A DNA stretch of 64,000 nt. Source: Chlamydiifrater volucris. GTDB lineage: Bacteria; Chlamydiota; Chlamydiia; Chlamydiales; Chlamydiaceae. The stretch lies in the NCBI RefSeq assembly GCF_902806995.1, contig NZ_LR777654.1, positions 992,001 through 1,056,000 on the forward strand, read 5' to 3'. A program made the position numbers and the translations under genes. Shown one piece after another: positions 56,215-64,000 of the stretch. Numbering within the stretch: the first letter of the stretch is position 1; each line of letters opens with the position of its first letter. The notes under the pieces are model-generated. The model was not told where the DNA came from. It saw only the letters and a list, made by a program, of their open reading frames with translations, and searched no databases.

Positions 56215-57116
56215 CTCTCTTTACGCGCGGGCTTCTTCGGCGACTACGTCTTCAATAGACTCCTTAAAACCGATGTGCCTGCCCAATTCCAAGGAATGGC
56301 TGCTATGGTGTCTGGGGGCACTGTTTCTAATGCTACTACTCCCGTCTCCAGAGCAAATATAGCTACACACAAAAATATGACGCAGTCCGAGCTCTATACC
56401 AATGCAGGCTACCTCGCTCTCAATATCTGGGATCGTTTTGATGTCTTCTGTACCCTGGGCACCACTAATGCCTACATCAAAGGCTCTTCAGCTGCTTTTA
56501 ACCTTATTGGACTCATAGGGAAAGCTGCTGATCCCGGCAATGCTCTTGATGCCAGCAAAACTAGGCCTAATGCAAACATTGCTAATGCTTTTGTAGAGCT
56601 CTACACAGATGCTGAATTCTCTTGGAGTATCGGCGCTAGAGGCGCTCTCTGGGAGTGCGGGTGTGCTACTTTAGGGGCGGAATTCCAATATGCTCAAGCC
56701 AAACCCGAAATCTCCCAGATCAATGTCGTCTCTAACGTCGCTCAGTTCTCTATCGCTCATCCCAAAGGTTTCATCGGAGAAGACGCTAAACTTCCCCTTC
56801 CCTACCTGACTACAGAAAAATCTCCAGACATGAGTAAAACAAAATCTTTATCAGCAAATTATAACGAATGGCAAATAGGACTGGCTCTAGCTTATAGACT
56901 TAACTTCATCTCGCCTTATGTCGGTATCAAGTGGTCCAGAGCTAAAATCGACTTCGATGGCGCTTATATCGCCCAACCTCAACTAACAGAAGCTGAGGAA
57001 AAATTAGACATGCAGACTTGGAATCCTACTCTCTTTGGAACAAAGGCAACTGGAGCTGCTGACGAAGATGTATTAACTCAAGTATCCGTCACCTTGAATA
57101 AATTGAAGTCTAGAAA
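56215..57116 (+). pseudogene. Silent MOMP cassette C2, identical to the expressed ompA core
   Basis: Over 902 bases (56215-57116) I find no difference from ompA 47510-48411 in a line-by-line reading (constant offset 8,705). Identity ends within a few bases on both sides: at the left where the linker's ACG replaces GCT, at the right at the second A of CTAGAAAATCT against CTAGAAAGTCT. C2 is therefore the apparent donor of the present ompA variant or a copy of it. The end is followed by a linker stop (RLFL, TAG 57178-57180). Confidence 0.95.
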
Positions 57117-57206
57117 ATCTAAAGGGTTAGACCCTCTATACAATAGAGGGTCTTATACATCTATTAGGCTTTTCTTATAGAAAAGCCTAGCCTCGAAGCC
57201 CACGCT
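57117..57206 (+). repeat. Array linker L2 (stop type)
   Basis: Related to L1/L3 but with GAGGGTC in hairpin A and a TTATA loop in hairpin B that introduces TAG in frame, closing the C1-C2 frame. It has the long (CT) form as L0 does, so linkers alternate: L0 and L2 one type, L1 and L3 the other. Confidence 0.9.
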
Positions 57207-58079
57207 CTCTCTTTACGCGCGGGCTTCTTCGGCGACTACGTCTTCAATAGACTCCTTAAAACCGATGTACCCAATACCTTCAATATGTCTACCCAAAATA
57301 CAGATACCACAGCTTCCACAACCTCTACACCAAGAGAGAACGTAGCCTTGCATAAAAATATGACACAATCTGAGCTCTATACCAATGCAGGCTACCTCGC
57401 TCTCAATATCTGGGATCGCTTCGATGTCTTCTGTACCCTAGGTACCACTAACGCTTACATCAAAGGATCTTCGGCTGCTTTTAATCTAATTGGATTAATT
57501 GGAGATACTAGCGCTAGCACAGCTGAACAAGCCGTGCCTAATGTTTCTATTGGAAATGCCTTCGTAGAACTCTACACAGATGCTGAGTTTTCTTGGAGTA
57601 TCGGCGCTAGAGGCGCTCTCTGGGAGTGCGGATGTGCTACTTTAGGGGCGGAATTCCAATATGCTCAAGCCAAACCCGAAATCTCCCAAATCAACGTCGT
57701 CTCCAACGTTGCTCAATTCTCTATCGCTCATCCTAAAGGCTTCGTCGGAGATTTAGCTAAACTGCCTCTACCTACACTTTCCGGTAGTGGAAAACCTTCA
57801 GACCTGTCCAAAGCTAAATCTGCGATAGCAAACTATAGTGAGTGGCAAGTAGGACTCGCTTTGGCTTATAGACTCAACTTTATCTCTCCTTACGTCGGTA
57901 TCAAGTGGTCTAGAGCTAAAATCGATTTCGATGGTGCCTATGTTGCCCAGCCTCAACTAGAAACTGCTAAATTAAATCTTCTAACTTGGAACCCTACTTT
58001 GGCTGGAGCGGGAACAGTTCCTGGTAGTACAATGCAAGATGTGCTCACTAAAGTATCCGTTACCTTGAATAAATTGAAG
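57207..58079 (+). pseudogene. Silent MOMP cassette C3
   Basis: Central MOMP region with its own variable segments (NTFNMSTQNTDTTAS; GDTSASTAEQAVPN; PTLSGSGKPSDLSKAK; QLETAKLNLLTW) inside the same conserved blocks. Reads in frame through L3 into C4, giving a 616-codon frame from ATG 57285, which has no ribosome-binding site. AYVAQP in place of AYIAQP. Confidence 0.93.
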
Positions 58080-58166
58080 GTTAAAGGATTAGACCCTCTA
58101 TACAATAGAGGATCTTATACATCTATTAGGCTTTTCTGCAAGAAAAGCCTAACCTCGAAGCCCACG
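58080..58166 (+). repeat. Array linker L3 (read-through type)
   Basis: Identical in sequence to L1 over 87 bases, with both hairpins and the short (CT) form. Open in frame between C3 and C4. Confidence 0.9.
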
Positions 58167-59105
58167 CTCTCTTTACGCGCGGGCTTCTTCGGCGACTACG
58201 TCTTCAATAGACTCCTTAAAACCGATGTACCCAATACCTTCTTTATGTCAAAGCAAGCAAGTGATGCTGCTTCAAGCAGTTTCACTGGAGAAGATCTTCC
58301 CAACATAGCTTTACACAAAAATATGACGCAATCTGAGCTTTATACCAATGCAGGCTACCTCGCTCTCAATATCTGGGATCGCTTCGATGTCTTCTGTACC
58401 CTAGGCACTACCAATGCCTACATCAAGGGATCTTCAGCTGCCTTCAACCTCGTGGGTCTTTTGGGAGCCAACGATGCTGATTCTCTGGGCAGTAATGCTG
58501 TTCCAAACGCTTCTGTTGGGAACGCTTTTGTAGAACTTTATACCGACGCAGAGTTTTCTTGGAGTGTCGGGGCTAGAGGCGCTCTCTGGGAATGCGGGTG
58601 CGCTACTTTAGGGGCGGAATTCCAATATGCTCAAGCCAAACCCGAAATCTCCCAAATCAACGTCGTCTCCAACGTCGCTCAATTCTCTATCGCCCATCCT
58701 AAAGGTTTCGTTGGAAGAGACATTAAACTTCCTTTACCAACCAAATCTAGTTCTACTGCCCCAGATTTATCAAAAACAAAATCTGCATCAGTGAATTGTA
58801 GCGAGTGGCAAGTAGGGCTAGCTCTGGCTTACAGACTCAACTTTATCTCTCCTTATGTCGGCATCAAGTGGTCTAGAGCTAAAATCGATTTTGATGGCGC
58901 TTATATAGCTCAACCCCAGCTAGAAACACAAAAGTTAGACCTCATCACTTGGAACCCTACATTAGCTGGCGATAATTTGACTGCTACAAATGACAATAAA
59001 AGTCAGGACGTACTCAAAAAAGTATCCGTTACCTTGAATAAATTGAAGTCTAGAAAGTCTACAGGATTCGTCACCGGAGCTACTTTAATTGATGCTGATA
59101 AGTTT
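58167..59105 (+). pseudogene. Silent MOMP cassette C4 with partial 3' constant region
   Basis: Central MOMP region with variable segments NTFFMSKQASDAASS, GANDADSLGSNAVPN, TKSSSTAPDLSKTK and QLETQKLDLITW. It alone continues into the ompA 3' constant region: bases 59046-59105 match ompA 48401-48460 (SRKSTGFVTGATLIDADKF), then diverge into about 25 unrelated bases and a stop at 59133-59135. SVNCSEW has a Cys where others have Tyr. Ends tail to tail with C5. Confidence 0.93.
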
Positions 59106-59130
59106 ATTGTAGAAATGAGATACTTCAAAC

Positions 59131-60090
59131 TCTAGACTTCAATTTATTCAAGGTGACGGATACTAAGGTTAAGACATCTGCTTCTGCGACTACAGCTGCA
59201 GCTCCGGACAAAGTGGGGTTCCAAGTTAACATGTCTAATTTTTCTGCTTCTAATTGAGGTTGAGCTATATAAGCGCCATCGAAATCGATTTTAGCTCTAG
59301 ACCACTTGATACCGACGTAAGGCGAGATAAAGTTAAGTCTATAAGCTAGAGCCAGTCCTACTTGCCACTCGCTGTAATTTACTGAGACAGACTTAGTTTT
59401 AGTTAGGTCTGGGACAACAATTCCGCTTACTGTTTTATTGGGTAGAGGAATTTTAGCGTCTTCCCCGACGAAACCTTTAGGGTGGGCGATAGAGAATTGA
59501 GCGACGTTAGAGACGACGTTGATTTGAGAGATTTCAGGTTTGGCTTGAGCATATTGGAATTCTGCACCTAGTGTAGCGCACCCACATTCCCAAAGGGCCC
59601 CTCTAGTGCCGATACTCCAAGAAAATTCTGCGTCCGTGTAGAGCTCTACAAAAGCATTACCTATAGATGCATTAGGTCTATCTCCAGTTGCTGTTGCTGC
59701 TCCGCTTTTTCCAATAAGTCCGATAAGGTTAAAAGCAGCTGAAGAGCCTTTGATGTAGGCATTAGTGGTGCCCAGGGTACAGAAGACATCAAAACGATCC
59801 CAGATATTGAGAGCGAGGTAGCCTGCATTGGTATAGAGCTCGGACTGCGTCATATTTTTATGCAAAGCTACGTTAGGGCGGGATTCAGCGGAGTTTACAG
59901 TTGACTGATTAGTTGTGATGGAAGCGCTCATGCCTTCGAAGGTGCTGGGTACATCGGTTTTAAGGAGTCTATTGAAGACGTAGTCGCCGAAGAAGCCCGC
60001 GCGTAAAGAGAGAGCGTCGCACCAAGTGGAGCAAGGGTCGCAAGGATCTCCGCTAGCTCCTTCCCATAATACTCCATCTATTAATAGGCT
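59131..60090 (-). pseudogene. Silent MOMP cassette C5, inverted, with 5' constant region
   Basis: On the minus strand, 60090 down to 59951 matches ompA 47432-47571 exactly (140 bases: SLLIDGVLWEGASGDPCDPC through LLKTDV). Then variable segments STFEGMSASITTNQ, GKSGAATATGDRPN, NKTVSGIVVPDLTK and QLEAEKLDMLTW, ending LNKLKSRV and stop. The first in-frame ATG is 59931, after the Cys motif. The upstream frame is open only to 60118 where TAA stops it. SIGTRGAL in place of SIGARGAL. No signal peptide or ribosome-binding site. Confidence 0.93.
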
Positions 60091-60122
60091 AAGCGTGCCA
60101 AGGTATATTGACCAGAATACTT

Positions 60123-60146
60123 ATCCCCTAGCATAAGCTAGGGGAT
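60123..60146. terminator. Hairpin after sctC
   Basis: Perfect stem ATCCCCTAGC with complement (10 base pairs, loop ATAA), ten bases after the sctC stop, between it and cassette C5. There is no T-run on the minus strand, so it may protect the 3' end rather than terminate intrinsically. Confidence 0.55.
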
Positions 60147-60155
60147 GCAAAACTA

Positions 60156-62999
60156 TTAGTGTTTAATATCAAGGACTTTCAAATCAGTGTCGGAAGAAAC
60201 GGGTTGAGGAACTTTTTGACACTCAGGAGCACATCGAGGAGCCACTTCTAGAGAAGCTTTTTCTGCTTCCCAATTGTATCTGTATCCTTCTTTGTTAGTT
60301 AGCAATGTACCTTCCTCGAAACTTGTTATAACCTTAGGCTTGATAAACATCATAATGTTTCTTTTTTGCCTTTGGTCAATAGTTCTTGAGAACAAGCCTC
60401 GGAGAAGAGGTATTGAACTCAACACAGGAACCCCAGAAGATATTTTGGTTGTTTTGTCCCTAATGTGTCCACTCATAACGAGGAAGCACCCATCTGGCAC
60501 TTGCAATCTAGTGGAAGCGTAAGTCTTATCCGTCGTAGGAGTCAATGTAGCTCCCGCGGAGTGAATTTCTGATATGGTTTGCTCTATTTGCAAAGTGACA
60601 ACATTGTTAGGAGCAATTGTAGAAGTCACTACAAGATTAACTCCAATGTCTTCATACTCGATATTCTGAGTAACAGACCCTGTTTCTTGAATAATAGTAT
60701 TTGTTGTCTGATAAGGAATAGTTTGTCCCACAAAGAACGATGCTCTTTGAGTATCTTGAGTCATAATGCGAGGATTCAAAACTATGACTGTATCTCCGTC
60801 TTGATCCAAAGCACTGAGCAACCCACCAAGTGTCAGGAATGACTTTCCTTTATGGCTCAAAACATTTCCTATAATACCCAATCCGAATGCCGAAGATAGA
60901 TTAACCATGTCGGAAAATCCTCCAAGCTGTCCAGGTGTAGGTAGTGGCAACGCTGCCGCTGCAGGGGATCCTGGAGGCGCTGCTGCCCTGGAGGCAGACG
61001 AAATTGTTGGGGAAGGAGGAGCATTGCTAAGCAACCCAGAAGCATAAGCCAACTTGCTTTGCTCATCCCCTAGAGCTATCCATTGCACTCCAAAATCCCA
61101 AGAATTTTCCAAACTTGTTTCAAGAATGAGGACCTCAATGTAAACCTGTTTTGGAGGAAGATCTAAACCATTGAGAAGGCTAACCACCTTATCGACGTTT
61201 GCCTGATTCCCAACAATAACAATCGAGTTGTTGACCTCTAACCACTGCACGCTATTAACAGTATTAATGAAATCCTCATCCATAGCATTAGTTACGTACA
61301 AGTTATCCCCGATATCTTGCAAAGCTTGAGCTATCGCCGCTCCATTTTGATATTTGAGCTTGTACATAAAAAAGCGATTGCTTTTTGGACTCACCGTGCC
61401 TGGTGTCGACAAATTACTTATGGGACCAGGGACATCCTCAAAAGTATGCGCCATCTCAGGAACGTCCAAAGATTTTAAAAGCTGGATGGCCTTAGATGTC
61501 AATCTAGGGGAAGATACGATGAAAATCTTGTTAGTTCCCGGCTGCAGGAATATCTGAAAAGTTTCATCCTCTGCCATAGCACCGAGAACATCTTGACAAT
61601 AGCTAATCAAAGCCTGCGGATTCGCATACACCACTTCGTAATCGCCCATATCTACAGAGGTCCCGGGGCCATCCAAAGCTGCCAACAATTCCCCAACCTT
61701 ATCTACGTTTCCAGAAATATCCGATACGATGACATGCCGAGTATTCTCAGAGGCACTTACAATGGCATCGTGAGATAGAAGCGGTTGTATAATATTTACT
61801 GCCGCAGAAGGACTAACACTGTATAAACGGAAGACACGAGTGACCACCACAGATTCACAATTATCCTTAGCTGTTCCATCAGTCACTACCGTGGATAATT
61901 TAGAAATATTTGGATTGCGGTAGATTAAAACGTTGTTCCCCTGTTCCACGACTTTCAAGTCGTGCATCTTCAACACTTGAAGAAGGATTGTAGATAAATC
62001 ATCGACAGATGTCGGATCATGAGAAACAATGGTTACATTGAACTGCAAATCTTGGCTATCAAACACAAAATTTGTGCCAGAGATTTTACTAACAAACTGT
62101 AATAGTTCGATAATAGAAATATCTTGGAAATTAACCGTATACCCGTTTTCCTTGAGGTCATCGCAAGAGAGTTGCTTAGTACTTTCAAAATTAACTACAG
62201 AGCCTCTCTCTTTAAACCCTCTATCCTTTGCAGCGGTCACTAAAGTGTGAACGTTGGAATCGTCTTCCGGTGGTTTATTCTCCAAATTCTGTTGCGCATG
62301 GGCTTTTGCTACTTCTGCAGCTCGTTTGGCCAAAGCTTGTTTGTCGTCCCAAATTTCAGCTACGGTTTCTGTATCTATCTCTCTGTCACGAGCTGTAGGA
62401 TCAGCCAATTGTTTAGGAGGAAACTTACTGCTTCCTCCTCGGTTAGGAGGGAGTTTGCCTGCTATTCGTTTTTCTGCAGCTTGTTTTTCTAAAGCTTGCC
62501 CGGCAGATAGTTGTTTAGAAGCTGACTGTTTAGAAGCAGAACTCCTACTCAATCCCTTAACAAGACTACCATTTTTTGCCGTATGAGAAGTCGGGCTTGT
62601 CTCTCCGAACCCAAATCCTTGCGACGCCGCCGGTGGGGTGAAGGAATTTGAGGATCTCTTACCAGAACTACGGATGGTCACCCCAGAAGGCGGTTTCGTC
62701 TGCACTCCTGAAGGATGCGCAGCCACAGACCTTCTGGGTGGTGTGGGTTTACTAGTAGCGTTCTTTGGACATGCAGCAACCAGCCCCTCTAATCCACCAT
62801 CAGACATGCGCCCTCTAGGATGATCGGCATATATCTCCTGATTTTTCCTAACTCCTTTTGCATCACCGCTACGAGAACCATCAAAGCCTAGGACTGCAGA
62901 AGGAAAGCAAAATGCGACAAGAAAAGCTCCCATCTGTTGCTTTTGTTTACGAGCGGACCGTAAGACTTTTTTAATAAACTTTGAAATCACGTTTTTCAC
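60156..62999 (-). CDS. sctC: Type III secretion outer-membrane secretin SctC
   Basis: A 947-residue secretin. Signal peptide after a basic start (hydrophobic core MGAFLVAFCFPSAVLG, residues 23-38), a Ser/Pro/Lys-rich disordered stretch of about 200 residues, N0 domain near 285-370 (YTVNFQDISIIELLQFVSKISG), N1/N2 domains, and the C-terminal secretin gate (LNPRIMTQDTQRASFFVGQTIPYQ, VNLVVTSTI, GVPVLSSIPLLRGLFSR). It forms the outer ring of the injectisome. GTG start overlaps the pkn5 stop by four bases. Matches CT674. Confidence 0.95.
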   Translation of the reverse strand: MKNVISKFIKKVLRSARKQKQQMGAFLVAFCFPSAVLGFDGSRSGDAKGVRKNQEIYADHPRGRMSDGGLEGLVAACPKNATSKPTPPRRSVAAHPSGVQTKPPSGVTIRSSGKRSSNSFTPPAASQGFGFGETSPTSHTAKNGSLVKGLSRSSASKQSASKQLSAGQALEKQAAEKRIAGKLPPNRGGSSKFPPKQLADPTARDREIDTETVAEIWDDKQALAKRAAEVAKAHAQQNLENKPPEDDSNVHTLVTAAKDRGFKERGSVVNFESTKQLSCDDLKENGYTVNFQDISIIELLQFVSKISGTNFVFDSQDLQFNVTIVSHDPTSVDDLSTILLQVLKMHDLKVVEQGNNVLIYRNPNISKLSTVVTDGTAKDNCESVVVTRVFRLYSVSPSAAVNIIQPLLSHDAIVSASENTRHVIVSDISGNVDKVGELLAALDGPGTSVDMGDYEVVYANPQALISYCQDVLGAMAEDETFQIFLQPGTNKIFIVSSPRLTSKAIQLLKSLDVPEMAHTFEDVPGPISNLSTPGTVSPKSNRFFMYKLKYQNGAAIAQALQDIGDNLYVTNAMDEDFINTVNSVQWLEVNNSIVIVGNQANVDKVVSLLNGLDLPPKQVYIEVLILETSLENSWDFGVQWIALGDEQSKLAYASGLLSNAPPSPTISSASRAAAPPGSPAAAALPLPTPGQLGGFSDMVNLSSAFGLGIIGNVLSHKGKSFLTLGGLLSALDQDGDTVIVLNPRIMTQDTQRASFFVGQTIPYQTTNTIIQETGSVTQNIEYEDIGVNLVVTSTIAPNNVVTLQIEQTISEIHSAGATLTPTTDKTYASTRLQVPDGCFLVMSGHIRDKTTKISSGVPVLSSIPLLRGLFSRTIDQRQKRNIMMFIKPKVITSFEEGTLLTNKEGYRYNWEAEKASLEVAPRCAPECQKVPQPVSSDTDLKVLDIKH

Positions 63000-64000
63000 T
63001 GTGTTCTCTTTAAACTAATAAGCGTTCTCGCATCAGAGTCATTCCAGGTCATCTGGGCACAAGCACCCACCATGTCATCCATAACTTGGAACATACTCGT
63101 TTGCTCTCTATCTTGCAACTCCAGACATAAGGGAATTGTTAAAAGATTGGAGAAAACATCTTCCTGCCAATTATGTAATATTGCTTCATCTCCTATTTCC
63201 CATGCAACCTCGGTTTCCCTAATTTGCTCGGAAGAGATTTTCCCTAAGGGATCTTCGTTTCCAAAAACCTTCTTCACCTTACCTTTTGAAGAAACTATAT
63301 GTAGAGAAGTCTTACCACAGGCAACACACGTAAGAATATTATTTGTAGCAGACAATCTAAGAGCCGTTAAAGAAACTCCTCCACTAGGAAATGGTGGATG
63401 CATCGCAGAAATAAGATCATTGACCTCTCTTACAGCATCCTTCAATGATAGCCTGTTTATAGCACTACGAAATAAACCTTTTACATAAGCTAAAGGCAAC
63501 AGCATCTTTGATCGCGTTTCATCCTCAACTTGAGCTAAAACAAAGATATATTCATTCCCCCTAGAGATACTTTCGTAGTAAACGGGAACAAGCGATGTTA
63601 CATGACGAGAAAGAGCTAACTCCATACTTGTTGGCGCCGATACCGACCGTGGAGACAGTATCTCCAAGCTATCAGAAAGACTTTCATGAAACTCTGTTAT
63701 GGAATCGTAACTTCTATGATCTTTTTCTAAAGCCTGTGATTCTTCATAGGTCTCGATATCTGCCAGTAATTCCGTTACTGAAGCATACCTTGAAGATGGA
63801 GAAGGATGTAGCGCTTTTGCAATAATCTTCCCTATTTCCTCAGGAACCAAAGAAAGATACACTCTTCCCAAAGATAGTCTGCCCAGAATAAGCTCATAAG
63901 CTATTACTCCCAAGGAATAAATATCTGCATTATAAGATATTTGCTTGCCAAATTTTTGCTCTGGACTCATGTATGCAGGGGTCCCGTCCAGGGCTGCTGA
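62996..64000 (-). CDS. pkn5: Pkn5-like serine/threonine kinase with PP2C/SpoIIE-like tail (cut by window edge)
   Basis: The frame enters at the window edge inside the kinase activation loop (DGTPAYMSPEQ) and continues with NADIYSLGVIAYELILGR and the C-lobe (HPSPSSRYASVTELLADI). After a Ser-rich linker a second domain of about 200 residues follows; its VSLTALRLSATNNILTCVACGK and GNEDPLGK resemble the RsbU/SpoIIE-type PP2C fold, including the A-x-C-G-K position normally A-G-H. The N-terminal kinase lobe and its catalytic loop lie outside the window. In Chlamydia Pkn5 is a type III-associated protein encoded beside sctC. It overlaps sctC by four bases. Confidence 0.85.
   Translation of the reverse strand, partial: SAALDGTPAYMSPEQKFGKQISYNADIYSLGVIAYELILGRLSLGRVYLSLVPEEIGKIIAKALHPSPSSRYASVTELLADIETYEESQALEKDHRSYDSITEFHESLSDSLEILSPRSVSAPTSMELALSRHVTSLVPVYYESISRGNEYIFVLAQVEDETRSKMLLPLAYVKGLFRSAINRLSLKDAVREVNDLISAMHPPFPSGGVSLTALRLSATNNILTCVACGKTSLHIVSSKGKVKKVFGNEDPLGKISSEQIRETEVAWEIGDEAILHNWQEDVFSNLLTIPLCLELQDREQTSMFQVMDDMVGACAQMTWNDSDARTLISLKRTQ

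Larger units (their letters stand above)
55185..60120. repeat. Silent MOMP cassette array (four tandem plus one inverted)
   Basis: An array of about 4.9 kb inserted between tRNA-Thr and sctC. It consists of cassettes C1 (55261-56127), C2 (56215-57116), C3 (57207-58079), C4 (58167-59105) on the plus strand and C5 (59131-60090) on the minus strand, with linkers of about 87-90 bases between C1-C4. All start with the conserved segment LSLRAGFFGDYVFNRLLKTDVP and end with VSVTLNKLK. None has a Shine-Dalgarno, a complete signal sequence or the C-terminal Phe. Homologous to the central region of ompA at 47339-48529. Confidence 0.95.

Noticed and set aside
55339..57180. Calling the 613-codon frame a functional double porin gene
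   Set aside because: No ribosome-binding site, signal peptide or C-terminal Phe; first ATG falls after the conserved N-terminal strands; a silent donor role fits better.
55185..59105. Regular linkers between cassettes considered as a CRISPR array
   Set aside because: Linkers are about 87 bases and spaced about 870-940 bases apart; the intervening segments are coding MOMP cores, and no cas genes are present.
59125..59931. Calling the inverted cassette an expressed second ompA
   Set aside because: The frame is closed by a stop just upstream of the 5' constant part, no signal peptide or start codon precedes the Cys motif, and the 3' end is truncated.

Overview
The window is a chromosomal segment of a bacterium of the family Chlamydiaceae. 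The evidence is gene content and order: lpxA-fabZ-lpxC-lnt, the aspS-hisS-uhpC-dnaE block, pgk, the suf operon, a large penicillin-binding protein next to ompA, then rpsB-tsf-pyrH-frr, mcsA-mcsB, the type III secretin sctC and a Pkn5-like kinase. These match Chlamydia trachomatis gene neighbourhoods from about CT530 to CT553 and CT673 to CT696, joined here by a junction near position 23,800. Protein divergence, effector genes I cannot match closely and a multi-cassette MOMP locus suggest a lineage outside the best-known Chlamydia species (for example Chlamydiifrater or a deep Chlamydia); that placement is inference.

Layout. 1-12,100: mostly minus-strand housekeeping genes (lipid A synthesis, lipoprotein acyltransferase, proofreading exonuclease, TsaE, thioredoxin, tRNA methyltransferase, Mip, AspRS, HisRS) plus tRNA-Leu. 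12,350-22,700: UhpC, DNA polymerase III alpha, a BamD-like/LptE-like/RsbW operon, a DD-carboxypeptidase and small exported proteins. 22,674-29,000: RsmB, then four minus-strand genes at the TmeA/TmeB effector locus, including a pair of Ser-rich paralogues, one with tandem tyrosine motifs including two YEEI sites. 29,700-42,400: Pgk, phosphate transporter with DUF47 partner, oligopeptide ABC ATPases, ParB, a degenerate polysaccharide deacetylase, and SufBCDS. 42,500-48,600: TPR protein, PBP2 and the expressed ompA. 48,660-55,130: tRNA-Gly, rpsB-tsf-pyrH-frr, an Inc membrane protein, tRNA-Glu, tRNA-Lys, mcsA-mcsB, tRNA-Thr. 55,185-60,120: an array of five promoterless MOMP cassettes. 60,120-64,000: type III secretin and Pkn5 (cut by the window edge).

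The most striking feature is the MOMP cassette system. One complete ompA (47,339-48,529) has a ribosome-binding site, signal peptide, full C-terminus and terminator. About 7 kb away lie four tandem cassettes plus a fifth in inverted orientation. Each covers the central porin region with its four variable segments but lacks a promoter, ribosome-binding site, signal peptide and proper C-terminus. Cassette 2 matches the central part of the expressed ompA base for base over 902 bp (read by eye), while the flanks differ. This is the pattern expected if silent cassettes are copied into a single expression site by gene conversion, an antigenic-variation system of the pilin/VlsE type applied to the major porin of an obligate intracellular bacterium.
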